In this document: piece by piece, positions 19,251 through 29,303 of the stretch
Layout of the letters: each line of letters begins with the position of its first letter
Position numbering within the stretch: the stretch's first letter is position 1
Origin: Caldicellulosiruptor saccharolyticus DSM 8903
Lineage (GTDB): Bacteria > Bacillota > Thermoanaerobacteria > Caldicellulosiruptorales > Caldicellulosiruptoraceae
Length of the DNA: 64,000 nucleotides
Direction: 5' to 3'
Assembly: GCF_000016545.1 (NCBI RefSeq)
Contig: NC_009437.1
Coordinates: 2,123,394 to 2,187,393, forward strand
Notes under the pieces: generated by a model
What the model saw: only the letters and a program-made list of their open reading frames with translations
What the model was told of the DNA's origin: nothing
Databases searched by the model: none
Program-made: the position numbers and the translations under genes

Positions 19251-21424
19251 GGTATTGCCTCCTGATATATCCTCTCAACTTCATTCAAATCTAATTTTAG
19301 TTTTTTGTCATTTATTTGCCCAAGTATTTCAAACTTGTCTGTTACTTCACCAACTATTTCTAATTCAATACCGTTTAAAATTTCTCTTATCTTTGGAAGA
19401 TTCTCTTCTTTAAATGTGACTAAGAATCGCCCTGGTGTCTCACTAAACAGGTAGAAATCTTCTCTCAAAGAAGTATTTACTTTAATCGCTGCACCTTTTT
19501 TACCTCTAAAAGCACTCTCTAAAAGAGCAATTATAAACCCACCATCTGAAATGTCATGAACAGATTTAAATAAACCTTGATTGATACATTCTAAGACCTT
19601 GTCACATGTTTCTCTGTGTCTTTTTAAATCAAGCTTTGGTACTCTTCCAGACACAACTCCATGGTAAAAACTTAAATACTCTGACGCACCTATATCATCT
19701 AAAGTCTTGCCTATTATCGCAATGACATCTCCCTCTTCCTTGAAGGATATGTCTACAGCCTTCCCAACATCTTCAATAACTCCTACCATTCCAATTACTG
19801 GTGTTGGATAAATCGCACCTTCTTCAGATTGGTTGTAAAAAGACACATTTCCACCTGTTACTGGTGTTCCGAAATATTCACATGCAACTTTTAAACCTTC
19901 AATTGTCTTTACAAATTGGTAGTAAATTTCTGGATAGAGTGGATTACCAAAATTTAGTCCATCTGTGATAGCAAGAGGCTTTGCACCTACCGCTACTATA
20001 TTCCTATAGCTTTCTGCCAAAACAAGCTGAACTCCTTCATAAGGATTTAAATAGCAATACCGTCCGTTGCTATCAATTGTAACAGCAATACCTTTCTTAG
20101 TACCTTTGACTCTCAACAAACTTGCATCATGCCCTAGTCTTATGACTGTATCAGTTCTTACCATGTAATCGTACTGCCTATAAATATATTCCTTGCTTGC
20201 AAGGTTTGGATTAGAAATCATCTTCAATATGGCCTCATTTAAATCTTGAGGCTGAGGAAGGGAATAAATGTCAAACTGTTGGGATATTTTTACAATCTCT
20301 GGTTCTTTTGTCTTTCTTACATAAGCTGGTGCATGGGCAAGTGCTTTTGCAGGAACCTCTGCAACAACATTTCCATTGTCAAGGATTCTTAACATCCCGT
20401 CATCTGTTACTCTTCCTATCTTGACAGCATGAAGTCCCCATTTTTCAAATATCTTATAAACTTCTTCTTCCTTTTCTTTTTTTACAATAACAAGCATTCT
20501 CTCTTGCGACTCAGAAAGCATAACCTCAATTGGGTTCATACCCTCTTCTCTTTTTGGAACAAGCGCTACATCTATTTCAATTCCTGTTCCTGCTCTTGCA
20601 GCTGTCTCACATGTAGATGAGGTCAAACCGGCTGCACCCATGTCCTGAATTCCAACAACAGCATCTGTTTGGAAAAGCTCTAAGCATGCCTCAAGCAGTA
20701 GCTTTTCCATAAACGGGTCGCCAACTTGCACAGCAGACCTTTTTTCTTCTGACTCCTGTGTAAGGTCAGCTGATGCGAATGTAGCACCGCCCATACCATC
20801 CCTTCCTGTTGTATGCCCGACGTAAAAGACAGAATTTCCAACGCCTTGTGCAACACCTTTAAAGATTTTGTCCTTTTTCATAATTCCAACGCACATAACA
20901 TTTATAAGGATGTTGTTTTTATAGATGGGGTCAAAAGTTGTCTCTCCACCAACTGTTGGAATACCAACACAATTACCATAACCTGCAATTCCTGAAACAA
21001 CTCCTTCAAATAAGTACTTAGTTCTACTATCTTCAAGTTTACCAAACTTTAGTGAGTCCAAAAGCGCAATTGGCCTTGCACCCATCGTGAATATATCACG
21101 AATTATACCCCCAACACCAGTGGCTGCTCCTTCGTATGGCTCAACAGCTGATGGATGATTGTGGCTCTCAACCTTAAAACATACTGCATATCCATCACCA
21201 ATGTCAACAATGCCAGCGTTTTCTCCTGGTCCTTGTAAAATATGTTCCCCTTTTGTTGGAAGTTGTTTTAAAAGTGCTTTTGAATTTTTGTATCCACAGT
21301 GTTCAGACCACATAACGCCAAATAGATTAAGTTCTAACTCATTCGGTTCTCTTCCTAAAATATCTATAATCATTTTGTATTCTTCATATGTCAACCCAAC
21401 CTCTTCATATAGGTGTTTTTTCAA
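19232..21424 (-). CDS. purL: FGAM synthase large subunit (small-type PurL)
   Basis: ATP-dependent amidation of FGAR. The 730-residue form lacks the fused glutaminase and needs PurS and PurQ, both encoded just upstream. Motifs seen include MWSEHCGYKNSK, ESHNHPSAVEPYEGAATGVG, GMGGATFAS and DGGFIIALLESA. The start is TTG at 21424 with GAGGTGA upstream. Its end overlaps purF by 19 bases. Confidence 0.97.
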   Translation of the reverse strand: MKKHLYEEVGLTYEEYKMIIDILGREPNELELNLFGVMWSEHCGYKNSKALLKQLPTKGEHILQGPGENAGIVDIGDGYAVCFKVESHNHPSAVEPYEGAATGVGGIIRDIFTMGARPIALLDSLKFGKLEDSRTKYLFEGVVSGIAGYGNCVGIPTVGGETTFDPIYKNNILINVMCVGIMKKDKIFKGVAQGVGNSVFYVGHTTGRDGMGGATFASADLTQESEEKRSAVQVGDPFMEKLLLEACLELFQTDAVVGIQDMGAAGLTSSTCETAARAGTGIEIDVALVPKREEGMNPIEVMLSESQERMLVIVKKEKEEEVYKIFEKWGLHAVKIGRVTDDGMLRILDNGNVVAEVPAKALAHAPAYVRKTKEPEIVKISQQFDIYSLPQPQDLNEAILKMISNPNLASKEYIYRQYDYMVRTDTVIRLGHDASLLRVKGTKKGIAVTIDSNGRYCYLNPYEGVQLVLAESYRNIVAVGAKPLAITDGLNFGNPLYPEIYYQFVKTIEGLKVACEYFGTPVTGGNVSFYNQSEEGAIYPTPVIGMVGVIEDVGKAVDISFKEEGDVIAIIGKTLDDIGASEYLSFYHGVVSGRVPKLDLKRHRETCDKVLECINQGLFKSVHDISDGGFIIALLESAFRGKKGAAIKVNTSLREDFYLFSETPGRFLVTFKEENLPKIREILNGIELEIVGEVTDKFEILGQINDKKLKLDLNEVERIYQEAIPCVLKN

Positions 21425-21430
21425 AATATC

Positions 21431-22126
21431 TCACCTCGACCTCAGATAGTTAATAATGCTCAAAAATACTCTTTTTCCATCCTCACAACCCAAAAGTTTT
21501 TCACTACTTCTCTCTGGATGGGGCATGAGTCCAAATACATTCTTTTCCTTGTTGCATATCCCCGCAATGTTCAAAACTGAACCATTCGGGTTTGTATCAT
21601 CATTTATATTACCATTTTTGTCACAGTACTGCAGCACTATTTGTTCATTCTTTATCATCTCTTGTAAAGTAGTTTCATCCACTACATAATTTCCTTCACC
21701 ATGAGCAATTGGCAAGTTTATTACCTCATTCTCATTATAAAGGTTAGTAAATGGAGTCTTGTTGTTAACAACCTTAACATACTGGTCAGAACATATAAAT
21801 TTTAAGTTTTTGTTTCTGATTAGAGCTCCTGGTAGAAGATGACTTTCTGTCAAAATCTGAAATCCATTGCAGATTCCTATAACAAGACCTCCATTTTGAG
21901 CAAATTCTTCTATTCTCGACATAACTTTTGAAAACCGTGCTATTGCTCCTGCTCTTAAATAATCTCCATATGAAAAACCACCGGGCAGAATTATGCAGTC
22001 AAAATCCAATTTTTCATTATAATCATGCCATATATATTCAACATGTTCATTTATTACATCTTTGATAACATGATAGCAGTCACTGTCACAATTTGAGCCT
22101 GGGAAGACTACAACACCAAACTTCAT
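21431..22126 (-). CDS. purQ: FGAM synthase glutaminase subunit
   Basis: Class I glutamine amidotransferase that supplies ammonia to PurL. At 231 aa it is of normal length. The nucleophile Cys is in [10 protein letters not shown], the catalytic His in MPHPERSSE, and the N-terminus [10 protein letters not shown] and [12 protein letters not shown] are typical. It sits 3 bases after purS and 6 bases before purL. Confidence 0.96.
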   Translation of the reverse strand: MKFGVVVFPGSNCDSDCYHVIKDVINEHVEYIWHDYNEKLDFDCIILPGGFSYGDYLRAGAIARFSKVMSRIEEFAQNGGLVIGICNGFQILTESHLLPGALIRNKNLKFICSDQYVKVVNNKTPFTNLYNENEVINLPIAHGEGNYVVDETTLQEMIKNEQIVLQYCDKNGNINDDTNPNGSVLNIAGICNKEKNVFGLMPHPERSSEKLLGCEDGKRVFLSIINYLRSR

Positions 22127-22129
22127 TGT

Positions 22130-22378
22130 CTACTCCTCCGAAATATTAAACTTATACTCTTCCATCACTGGATTACACAAAAGCTTTTCGCACATGAGTT
22201 TTACCTCTTCTTTTGCCTTTTCAATGTCATCTTCATTTAAATACACAACAATATATTTGCCCATTCTTACTTTCTCAACACTCTCAAATCCCAAACTCTT
22301 TAAAGAGTTCAAAACAGCAATGCCTGGGGGATCTGAAATAGATTTCTTTAAATATACAAAAATCTCTGCTTTAAGCAC
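22130..22378 (-). CDS. purS: FGAM synthase subunit PurS
   Basis: An 82-residue structural subunit that bridges PurL and PurQ. The family pattern is seen in PPGIAVLNSLKSLGFESVE followed by RMGKYI and the C-terminal CEKLLCNPVMEEY. The start is GTG at 22378 with GGAG unusually far upstream, so the exact start is less certain. It lies between purC and purQ as usual in Firmicutes. Confidence 0.93.
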   Translation of the reverse strand: MLKAEIFVYLKKSISDPPGIAVLNSLKSLGFESVEKVRMGKYIVVYLNEDDIEKAKEEVKLMCEKLLCNPVMEEYKFNISEE

Positions 22379-22416
22379 CTTTTTATTGCATCTCCTTTCT
22401 TTAAAAAACTTGTATT

Positions 22417-23127
22417 TTACAGCCCAAGTCTTTTCAAAACCTCTTTGTAAGCCTCTTCAACGTTTCCAAGGTCTCTTCTGAATCTATCCTTGTCTAATTT
22501 CTCTTTTGTGTTCATATCCCAAAATCTACATGTATCTGGTGAGATTTCATCGGCTAATATTATACTGCTTTTGTATCTTCCAAATTCCAGCTTAAAATCA
22601 ACCAAATCAATATTTACCTCTTTCAAATACTCCCTCAGAATCTGATTGATTTTAAACGAATATTCTTTAACCTTGTTAATTTCCTCTTCTGTTGCAAGCT
22701 CTAAAGCCAAGATGTGATACTCATTTATTTGAGGGTCATGAAGTGCATCATTTTTATAGCAAAACTCTAAAACTGGCCTTTTTAAGGCTGTTCCTTCTTC
22801 AAGACCAAGCCTTTTGCAAAGTGAACCTGCTGCAATGTTTCTCACAATGACCTCTACAGGAATTATTTCCACTTTCTTTACAGCTGTCCTTCTTTCGTCT
22901 ATCTGCTCAATAAAATGTGTAGGAATCCCTTTAGATTCTAAAAGTTTGAAAAAATGGTTTGAAATTTTGTTGTTTACTATACCTTTTTCATTAATTATAC
23001 CTCTTTTTGTACCATCAAAAGCAGTTGCATCATCCTTATATTCAATTATAACAATGTCATCAACGTCTGTCTCATAAATCTTTTTTGCCTTTCCCTCATA
23101 TAACAATCCTTTCATTTGATAACTCAT
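22417..23127 (-). CDS. purC: SAICAR synthetase
   Basis: Condenses CAIR and aspartate using ATP. The protein is 236 aa from the ATG at 23127 (GGGAGG ten bases upstream). Motifs include [46 protein letters not shown] and [18 protein letters not shown] at 23145 in the same frame would swallow the ribosome site and is rejected. It is the first gene of purCSQLFMNHD; purE, purK and purB are absent from this cluster. Confidence 0.97.
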   Translation of the reverse strand: MSYQMKGLLYEGKAKKIYETDVDDIVIIEYKDDATAFDGTKRGIINEKGIVNNKISNHFFKLLESKGIPTHFIEQIDERRTAVKKVEIIPVEVIVRNIAAGSLCKRLGLEEGTALKRPVLEFCYKNDALHDPQINEYHILALELATEEEINKVKEYSFKINQILREYLKEVNIDLVDFKLEFGRYKSSIILADEISPDTCRFWDMNTKEKLDKDRFRRDLGNVEEAYKEVLKRLGL

Positions 23128-23159
23128 AATTATAAAACCTCCCAAAGTTCTGTTGACAA

Positions 23160-23188
23160 ATATTAGACTCTGATTATTGATATTTCAA
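23160..23188 (-). promoter_or_regulatory. Purine operon promoter
   Basis: On the minus strand TTGAAA (23183-23188) and TAATAT (23160-23165) are separated by exactly 17 bases. The expected start of RNA leaves a leader of only about 25-30 bases before purC, too short for a purine riboswitch. Confidence 0.7.
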
Positions 23189-23218
23189 AATGTATAATTA
23201 TTCAAAATTCTAAGTTTT

Positions 23219-23252
23219 AAAAGGGGAGCATTATCTTTGCTCCCCTTTTTTT
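23219..23252. terminator. Terminator after the purine permease gene
   Basis: The inverted repeat AAAAGGGGAGC (23219-23229) and GCTCCCCTTTT (23239-23249) directly follows the permease stop and precedes the purC promoter. The T run is stronger on the plus strand. Confidence 0.8.
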
Positions 23253-24641
23253 CTAATGGGCGATGACCATAAATCTTAAAATGAACAGAATAGCAAGCAC
23301 ATAAGTAATTGGGTGAACCTCTTTTGCTTTCCCTCTTAAAAGTTTAACCAAAACGTAAAATATAATACCAGCTGAAATACCATTTGCAATGCTGTAGGTA
23401 AATGGCATTATCACTATTGTCAGAAATGCTGGTAGAGCTTCTTCAAAGTCGTTAAAATCAATCTTCTTTATTGAACTTATCATCATAACACCAACAGCAA
23501 TAAGAGCTGGAGCTGTAGCCTGGGATGGAACAAGCCCGATAAACGGAGCAATAATCAGTGCAAGGATAAACAGAAGTCCTGTCACAAGAGAAGTAAGACC
23601 AGTTCTTCCACCTTCTTCTATACCTGCAGCACTTTCGATATAAGTTGTTACTGTAGAGGTACCAAATATAGCTCCAACAATTGTAGCTATCGCATCTGAC
23701 ATAAGTGCTCTGTCCATATTAGGAATATCACCTTTTTCGTCAAGCATACCTGCTTTGTCAGCAAGTCCAACAAAGGTACCAATACTATCAAACATGTCAA
23801 TGAGTGTAAATGTCAAAATTATTGCAAACAAGCTCAAAAGTACAGCTCCAATTCCTCCACCTTGGTTATGCGCAGAAAACAGTCCTGCAAAATCAAAGTT
23901 GAAAGCAGAAACCTTGAATGCTTCTACACCAAATTTAAACTTTGAAAGGTCAACAATCTTCAGTGGAAAGCTGATTATTGTGGTAATTATAATCCCAATT
24001 ATTATTGCACCTTTTACTCTTCTTGCAATCAAAATTCCAATTATCAAAAGTCCAATTACAGCAACAAGTGCACCACGTGAAGCTATTATACTCTTGTTTA
24101 TATCAGGATTATTTGTAAAAGAATTGAACGCTGCAGTGAAATCACCAAACTTTGGCAGTTTTGAACCCGGGTCAATAACCACTATTCCACTGTTAATAAA
24201 CCCTATAAAAGCAATAAACAGTCCTATACCTGCAGTCATTGCATGTTTTAAAGATTGTGGAATTGACTTTACTATTGCTTGTCGCAAACCTACAGCAGTT
24301 ATTAGAACAAATATTATACCTGATATAAACACTGCAGCAAGGGCTTGTTGAGGAGTGTATTTCATCTGAAGGACCACCGTATATGTGAAAAATGCGTTAA
24401 GCCCCATTCCCGGTGCCAAAGCAAATGGAAGATTTGCATAGAGTGCCATTATAAGTGTACCGACAGCAGCCCCAATGCATGTTGCAAAAAACACTGCCTG
24501 CTTGTCAAGACCGGTTGTACTGAGGATTGTGGGGTTGACAAATATTATGTAAGCCATTGTTATAAACGTTGTAAAACCTGCTATTACTTCTGTTCTTACA
24601 TCAGTTTTTCTTTCTTTCAGCTTAAATAAGTTTTCTAACAC
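23253..24641 (-). CDS. NCS2/AzgA-family purine permease (guanine/hypoxanthine type)
   Basis: Membrane proton symporter for purine bases. At 462 aa it has about 12-14 hydrophobic segments. Family features are EVIAGFTTFITMAYIIFVNP near the N-terminus, LPFALAPGMGLNAFF, IDMFDSIGTFVGL and TSTVTTYIESAAGIEEGGRT, as in PbuG/AzgA permeases. The start is GTG with AAAGGTGG eight bases before. It lies just upstream of the purine synthesis operon but is separated from it by a terminator and promoter. The exact substrate is inferred from family. Confidence 0.9.
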   Translation of the reverse strand: MLENLFKLKERKTDVRTEVIAGFTTFITMAYIIFVNPTILSTTGLDKQAVFFATCIGAAVGTLIMALYANLPFALAPGMGLNAFFTYTVVLQMKYTPQQALAAVFISGIIFVLITAVGLRQAIVKSIPQSLKHAMTAGIGLFIAFIGFINSGIVVIDPGSKLPKFGDFTAAFNSFTNNPDINKSIIASRGALVAVIGLLIIGILIARRVKGAIIIGIIITTIISFPLKIVDLSKFKFGVEAFKVSAFNFDFAGLFSAHNQGGGIGAVLLSLFAIILTFTLIDMFDSIGTFVGLADKAGMLDEKGDIPNMDRALMSDAIATIVGAIFGTSTVTTYIESAAGIEEGGRTGLTSLVTGLLFILALIIAPFIGLVPSQATAPALIAVGVMMISSIKKIDFNDFEEALPAFLTIVIMPFTYSIANGISAGIIFYVLVKLLRGKAKEVHPITYVLAILFILRFMVIAH

Positions 24642-24708
24642 AAATCATACCACCTTTCTTCGAACATTTTTATAATTGTAAATCCGAATGTTTGGACATT
24701 ACAAATAC

Positions 24709-24738
24709 ATATTATCAAAGCAATTACCGTAGTGTCAA
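24709..24738 (-). promoter_or_regulatory. Promoter of purine permease gene
   Basis: A perfect -35 TTGACA (24733-24738 on the minus strand) and TAATAT (24709-24714) are spaced by 18 bases (17 if ATAATA is used). The leader to the GTG is about 60 bases, with no purine-riboswitch core sequence. Confidence 0.7.
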
Positions 24739-24797
24739 TAATTAATTGTGAACAAATTTAAAAAAGTTATTTATAATATTCGGAATGATTATTTACA

Positions 24798-24842
24798 AAA
24801 AAAGAGACCATCATCTTTCCTCTGGTGATGGCCTCTTTTTTG
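24798..24842 (-). terminator. Terminator after htrA
   Basis: The arms AAGAGACCATCA and TGATGGCCTCTT form a hairpin with one mismatch, followed on the minus strand by a long T run. It ends the htrA transcript. Confidence 0.88.
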
Positions 24843-24864
24843 GCAATTTATTATACACTTATTG

Positions 24865-26088
24865 CTAATCGTTTGTATTTATTGGTGCACCAAGCGTTAC
24901 TTTAAAATCCTTAGTTTGTCCATCACGCAATACCCTTATAGTAATCACATCTCCAATCTTATGAGTAGAAAGTATTGATTGAATATCTGAAAATGTAGTT
25001 ACCTTTTTACCATCTATCTGGAGAATCAAATCTCCCTCTTTCAGTCCTGCCTTTGCTGCGCCTGTGCCTGAATATACTTTTGAGATATATAAACCTACTA
25101 TATTTCCAGCTCTGTCGTAGTACTCCATAACAGATATACCTATTGTTGGCCTTAAAACCTTTTTGTATTTAATCAAGTCATTTACAATTGGCTTTACATA
25201 GTTGATTGGTATAGCAAACCCCATTCCTTCAACGCCTGTTTGAGATATTTTAGCAGTGTTTATACCTATTACTTGTCCACTGCTATTTACAAGTGCTCCA
25301 CCACTGTTTCCTGGGTTTATTGCCGCATCTGTTTGTATCAAGGGTATCTGTACACCATTTCCCACGTCAAGTTTTCTATTGACAGCACTTACAACACCAA
25401 ATGTAACAGTACCAGCAAACTCCTGACCTAACGGATTCCCTATTGCAACAACAAACTCACCCACCTTAACCTTTGAAGAGTCTCCAAGTGGTGCAACAGA
25501 TGTTACATATTTTTGATCAATCTTTATAACTGCAATGTCACTGAGTGCATCTGTTCCAACAATTGTTGCTGGAACTTCCTTTTCACCCGATAGAATTACT
25601 GAAATGCTGCGTGCACCCGATACAACATGGTTGTTTGTAACAATATAACCGTCCTTGCTTATAATAACACCTGAGCCCTCACCAATTGTAACTTCTTGCG
25701 TCTCATCAGTCCACCAGTTGTAGGCTGTGCTTTTGTTCTTGATTCCAACAACTGCCGGACCAACTTTTTTTGCAACATCTGTGACAAATGAATCGTTACC
25801 AGAATTCAAAACAACTGTCCTTGTGACAGGTTCTAAATTATTTGAACTTTCCAAGTTAAGACCGCTTATAGCTGAGTTTACATCGTTTTTGAAGTTAGCA
25901 AAGTTAACACCAAAATATCCCATAAATATTATTGAAACCAATAGTGCACCAATCAAACCGCCAATGAAGCCTGCAAACAAGTACCCTTTTAAAGATTTCT
26001 TTTTCTTTATAGTTCTTGGAATCTCAAAGTTAATAGGACTGTAAGAAGGTTGATAATTTGGTGTTTCGAAATCAAATTTATCAGACAT
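24865..26088 (-). CDS. HtrA/DegP-type membrane-anchored serine protease
   Basis: Degrades or refolds damaged exported proteins at the outer face of the membrane. At 407 aa, it has a polar N-terminus, one membrane segment (about 36-60), and a trypsin-like domain with the triad His154 (TNNHVV), Asp184 (LSDIAVI) and Ser262 (PGNSGGAL). A PDZ domain (about 305-395) contains GLKEGDLILQIDGK. It sits directly after a response regulator and sensor kinase, an order that recalls the CssRS-htrA secretion-stress system of Bacillus; that parallel is inference. Confidence 0.94.
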   Translation of the reverse strand: MSDKFDFETPNYQPSYSPINFEIPRTIKKKKSLKGYLFAGFIGGLIGALLVSIIFMGYFGVNFANFKNDVNSAISGLNLESSNNLEPVTRTVVLNSGNDSFVTDVAKKVGPAVVGIKNKSTAYNWWTDETQEVTIGEGSGVIISKDGYIVTNNHVVSGARSISVILSGEKEVPATIVGTDALSDIAVIKIDQKYVTSVAPLGDSSKVKVGEFVVAIGNPLGQEFAGTVTFGVVSAVNRKLDVGNGVQIPLIQTDAAINPGNSGGALVNSSGQVIGINTAKISQTGVEGMGFAIPINYVKPIVNDLIKYKKVLRPTIGISVMEYYDRAGNIVGLYISKVYSGTGAAKAGLKEGDLILQIDGKKVTTFSDIQSILSTHKIGDVITIRVLRDGQTKDFKVTLGAPINTND

Positions 26089-26183
26089 CTTATCCTCACC
26101 TCTTATACTTTATTTTTTTCACTTATAATTTTACCTCTTGTTTTTGAAAAAATTTTTAACGAACTGTTAACAAATAATAAAAA

Positions 26184-27587
26184 TTATTTTAAATCAAGCG
26201 TAAATGTAAACTTTGTACCCACACCCTCTTCACTTTCAACCCAGATATTCTGCTTATGGAGCTTTATAATCTCCTTTACTATAGAAAGTCCCAAACCTAC
26301 GCCCTTTTCAAGGCTACGCGACTCATCAACCTTGTAAAATCTTTCCCATATGAGTTTTTGAAGCTTTTCAGGTATGCCAATGCCCGTGTCTTGAATTGTG
26401 ATATATGCTTTGCCATTTTCGACTTCGGAATATATATATATCTTACCCCCGACTTTATTGTACTTTATTGCATTATCCAAAAGGTTGTGAACCACCCTGC
26501 TGATTAAATCTCTATCTGCTTTAACCATAAGATTTTCATTTACTTCTAAAAATACTTCTATCTTCTTCTCTTCAATTCGCTTTTCAAACTTAATCAGTTC
26601 TTCTGCTATAACAGAATAAATCTTAAATGTACTCAAATTTAAATTTATCTTTCCCCACTCAAGTCTTGACAATTCTAATAGTTGATTTATCAAATTGTTA
26701 AGTTTTATAACTTCTTCTCTCACCAAGTTTAAGTAAAAATCTCTTTTCTCATCAGGGATTGTCCTATCAAGTATACCTTCAATGAACCCTCTTATAGATG
26801 TAAGCGGAGATCTGAGTTCATGAGAAACATTTGATATAAAACTTTTTCTCATCATCTCCAAGTTTTCTAACTTCTCTGTCATGTAATTAAAAGAAGCTAT
26901 AAGTTCTCCAATCTCATCATTGCTGTTAAGTGGCATAGGAATTTTTTCTGAAAAATCTCCTTCGGCAATTTTTCTTGACACACTTGCAAGCTTCTTTATT
27001 GGATTGATAATTTTCTGTGTAAGCGCATAGGTTATAATCAATACAAGAATTACCTCAAACAATGTAATAAGCCATATTATTCTGTTGTACATCCTAAGGG
27101 TTTGCCGAATATCGTCTGTTGATGTGATAAGCAAAAGTCCAGAAACTACTTGATTATTTATTACAACAGGATACCCAATTATAAGATATTCCTTCTTTAC
27201 GATAGTCCCTATCAGTGTCTTCTCAACAGCGATATTACCACTGAATACCTTGTCCCTAATCCTTTGAAGAATTGAATCATTTATAAAAACTTGTTCATCT
27301 GAATTTAATACAACATTTGCATTTCTGTTTATCATTAATATTGAGGCATTCAAATAGTCACGTAAAAAATTTATCTCAAATCTTAGCCTATCCCTTTCTA
27401 AAAAGCCTGTGATATACCAAAGAGCAAGACCTGTTGCAATCTTTTCAGCTTCACGGACAAGCTGGGTCTGTTTTTGTGATATAAAGTAATTTTCAGTAAG
27501 ATTGTTAAGTATTGTTCCAAATATTAAAAAACCCATGACAATTATAATCGTGTAGATAGTAACAAACTTAAAGTATATAGATTTCAA
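26184..27587 (-). CDS. Sensor histidine kinase with HAMP domain
   Basis: Membrane sensor of a two-component system. Membrane segments at about 8-28 and 168-190 enclose an extracellular domain of about 140 residues. A HAMP linker (about 190-242), the phosphoacceptor His256 in ISNVSHELRSPL, the N-box NLLDNAIKYN and the ATP-binding G boxes DTGIGIP and GVGLGLSIVKE follow. The protein is 467 aa with a TTG start. Its regulator is encoded 25 bases upstream and HtrA downstream; extracytoplasmic stress is a reasonable signal guess. Confidence 0.93.
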   Translation of the reverse strand: MKSIYFKFVTIYTIIIVMGFLIFGTILNNLTENYFISQKQTQLVREAEKIATGLALWYITGFLERDRLRFEINFLRDYLNASILMINRNANVVLNSDEQVFINDSILQRIRDKVFSGNIAVEKTLIGTIVKKEYLIIGYPVVINNQVVSGLLLITSTDDIRQTLRMYNRIIWLITLFEVILVLIITYALTQKIINPIKKLASVSRKIAEGDFSEKIPMPLNSNDEIGELIASFNYMTEKLENLEMMRKSFISNVSHELRSPLTSIRGFIEGILDRTIPDEKRDFYLNLVREEVIKLNNLINQLLELSRLEWGKINLNLSTFKIYSVIAEELIKFEKRIEEKKIEVFLEVNENLMVKADRDLISRVVHNLLDNAIKYNKVGGKIYIYSEVENGKAYITIQDTGIGIPEKLQKLIWERFYKVDESRSLEKGVGLGLSIVKEIIKLHKQNIWVESEEGVGTKFTFTLDLK

Positions 27588-27612
27588 TTTAATTCACACC
27601 CTTAAGGCAAAT

Positions 27613-28284
27613 TCAAATCTCAAATTTATAACCAACACCCCAAACAGTTTTGATACGCCAAGGGTATTTATCCTTTTCTATTTTTTCCCTAATCCTTTTA
27701 ATATGAACATCAACAGTTCTGGTATCGCCCACAAAGTTGTAACCCCATATGTGGTCAAGAAGCTGTTCACGTGTAAATACCTTGTTAGGATGAGAAGCCA
27801 AAAAATATAAAAGCTCTATCTCTTTTGGTGGCATCTCTATAATCTTGTCCTCAAGCTTTACCTCGTATGTAGTCAAATTGATGGTAAGATTAGGATAAAC
27901 AACCACCTTCTCGTCATTCACTTCACCTTGAGTTCTTCTTAACACAGCCTTTATTCTTGCAATGAGTTCTTTTGGATCAAAGGGCTTGACAATATAATCA
28001 TCTGCTCCAAGCTCTAAACCCAATACCTTATCAAATGTTTCACCTTTAGCAGTGAGCATTATAATTGGAATATTACTAATTTTTCTGATTTCTCTACATA
28101 CTTCATACCCATCTTTCTTAGGGAGCATAATATCAAGTATGACCAAATCCGGCATCTCGTGTTTGAACATGGTTATACCGTCGCTACCGTTGTGAGCAAT
28201 TATAACTTCAAAACCTTCTTTTTCTAAATACAGTTTAATAACCTCACAAATCTTAACATCATCATCAATGACCAATATTTTCAT
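27613..28284 (-). CDS. OmpR/PhoB-family response regulator
   Basis: DNA-binding regulator paired with the kinase at 26184. At 223 aa it has a receiver domain with acidic pocket DDD (7-9), phosphoacceptor Asp51 (VILDIMLP), the T of MLTAKGE and the K of YIVKPFD. The C-terminal winged helix ends in RTVDVHIKRIREK and GVGYKFEI. In-frame starts further upstream would overlap the preceding gene; the ATG at 28284 begins the conserved MKILVIDDD, so it is preferred. Confidence 0.95.
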   Translation of the reverse strand: MKILVIDDDVKICEVIKLYLEKEGFEVIIAHNGSDGITMFKHEMPDLVILDIMLPKKDGYEVCREIRKISNIPIIMLTAKGETFDKVLGLELGADDYIVKPFDPKELIARIKAVLRRTQGEVNDEKVVVYPNLTINLTTYEVKLEDKIIEMPPKEIELLYFLASHPNKVFTREQLLDHIWGYNFVGDTRTVDVHIKRIREKIEKDKYPWRIKTVWGVGYKFEI

Positions 28285-28300
28285 TCCATTCCTACCCCTT

Positions 28301-29278
28301 CTACACCACTTTATAGATTTCATCAATTGGTAATTCATCTATAAGTGTAATCTCTCCGCTTGAATTTATAAACTCTATTTTTGGTTCTTCAATAATCTCT
28401 CCAACAACGTAGCAATCAATTCCCTTCTCTTTGAGCTCACAGATAAGCTCATTTTCTTTATCAGTAGTAATTAGCATACTTCCACTTGAGATAAGCTTAT
28501 ACGGATTTAAATTATAAAAAGAAGAGATTTTCTTAACACTGCTGCTCAACACAATTTTTTCCTCATAAATTCTTGCGCCCTTTCCTGAAGCCTTGCAAAC
28601 CTCATAAATTGCTCCAAAAAGACCACCTTCGGTGATGTCATGCATTGAACTTGCATATTTTCTCGCAACCAAACCTTCTTCAACCACACTCAACTTGTTG
28701 ATATAATTCTCTATTTCCGAAACTTCCTCTGGAGTTAAAAATGTTTTCAGCTTTTCTTTTTTTTCATTGTAGAGTATAAATGTGCCTTCTATTCCCAATG
28801 TCTTTGTAATGATAATCTTATCACCTACTTTTGCTTTACTGGTAGAGATGAGCATGTCCCTTTCTACCTTCCCAAAACCTGTTGATACAATTAAAGGCTT
28901 TGTAACAATAGGTGATACTTCACTGTGACCACCTAAAAGTTGTATATTAAACCTTTTGCAAGCCTCTTTTATATCCCGCAAAATTTGAATAAACTCTTCT
29001 TGGCTACTTTCTGGTGGCATAAGGATGGTACATAGCACTCCTATTGGCTCAGCACCTGCTGCAGCCAAATCATTACAAACTACAACAACTGAGAGATATC
29101 CACTCATGCTGCCAGCTGCTGTTATTGGATCCATTGTGATAACAGCAATATCACTTTTAACATCAACTGCTGCCGAGTCTTCTCCAATACCTGGTGCAAG
29201 AAGGATATCACTTCTTTCAATTTTTTGGTCAAACACATGCTCCTTTAATATTTCAATAGGAATTTTTCCTATTTTCAA
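28301..29278 (-). CDS. AIR synthase-related protein (HypE/ThiL/SelD-like fold)
   Basis: A 325-residue member of the PurM-like ATP-binding superfamily. The N-terminal part has GIGEDSAAVD and ITMDPITAAG, the dimer-strand motif CNDLAAAGAEPIGV, and GGHSEVSP. The C-terminal domain has MHDITEGGLFGAIYEVC. These features are closest to the HypE-like stand-alone group, whose reaction is unknown; it is not PurM, which is present at 16798. The start is TTG with AAAGGGGG upstream. It lies 16 bases before the response regulator and may be in its operon. Confidence 0.85.
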   Translation of the reverse strand: MKIGKIPIEILKEHVFDQKIERSDILLAPGIGEDSAAVDVKSDIAVITMDPITAAGSMSGYLSVVVVCNDLAAAGAEPIGVLCTILMPPESSQEEFIQILRDIKEACKRFNIQLLGGHSEVSPIVTKPLIVSTGFGKVERDMLISTSKAKVGDKIIITKTLGIEGTFILYNEKKEKLKTFLTPEEVSEIENYINKLSVVEEGLVARKYASSMHDITEGGLFGAIYEVCKASGKGARIYEEKIVLSSSVKKISSFYNLNPYKLISSGSMLITTDKENELICELKEKGIDCYVVGEIIEEPKIEFINSSGEITLIDELPIDEIYKVV

Positions 29279-29303
29279 ATAAAAGACCCCCTTTTGTTAA
29301 AGA

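Noticed and set aside
24642-24708. Purine riboswitch before the permease gene
   Set aside because: The leader is only about 60 bases and lacks the conserved three-way-junction core.
24642-24800. PurBox-like CCGAAT/TCGAAC elements upstream of the purine permease
   Set aside because: Three CGAA-type words occur (around 24661, 24685 and 24779) but their spacing and orientation do not fit the paired PurR boxes of Bacillus, and purC has none.
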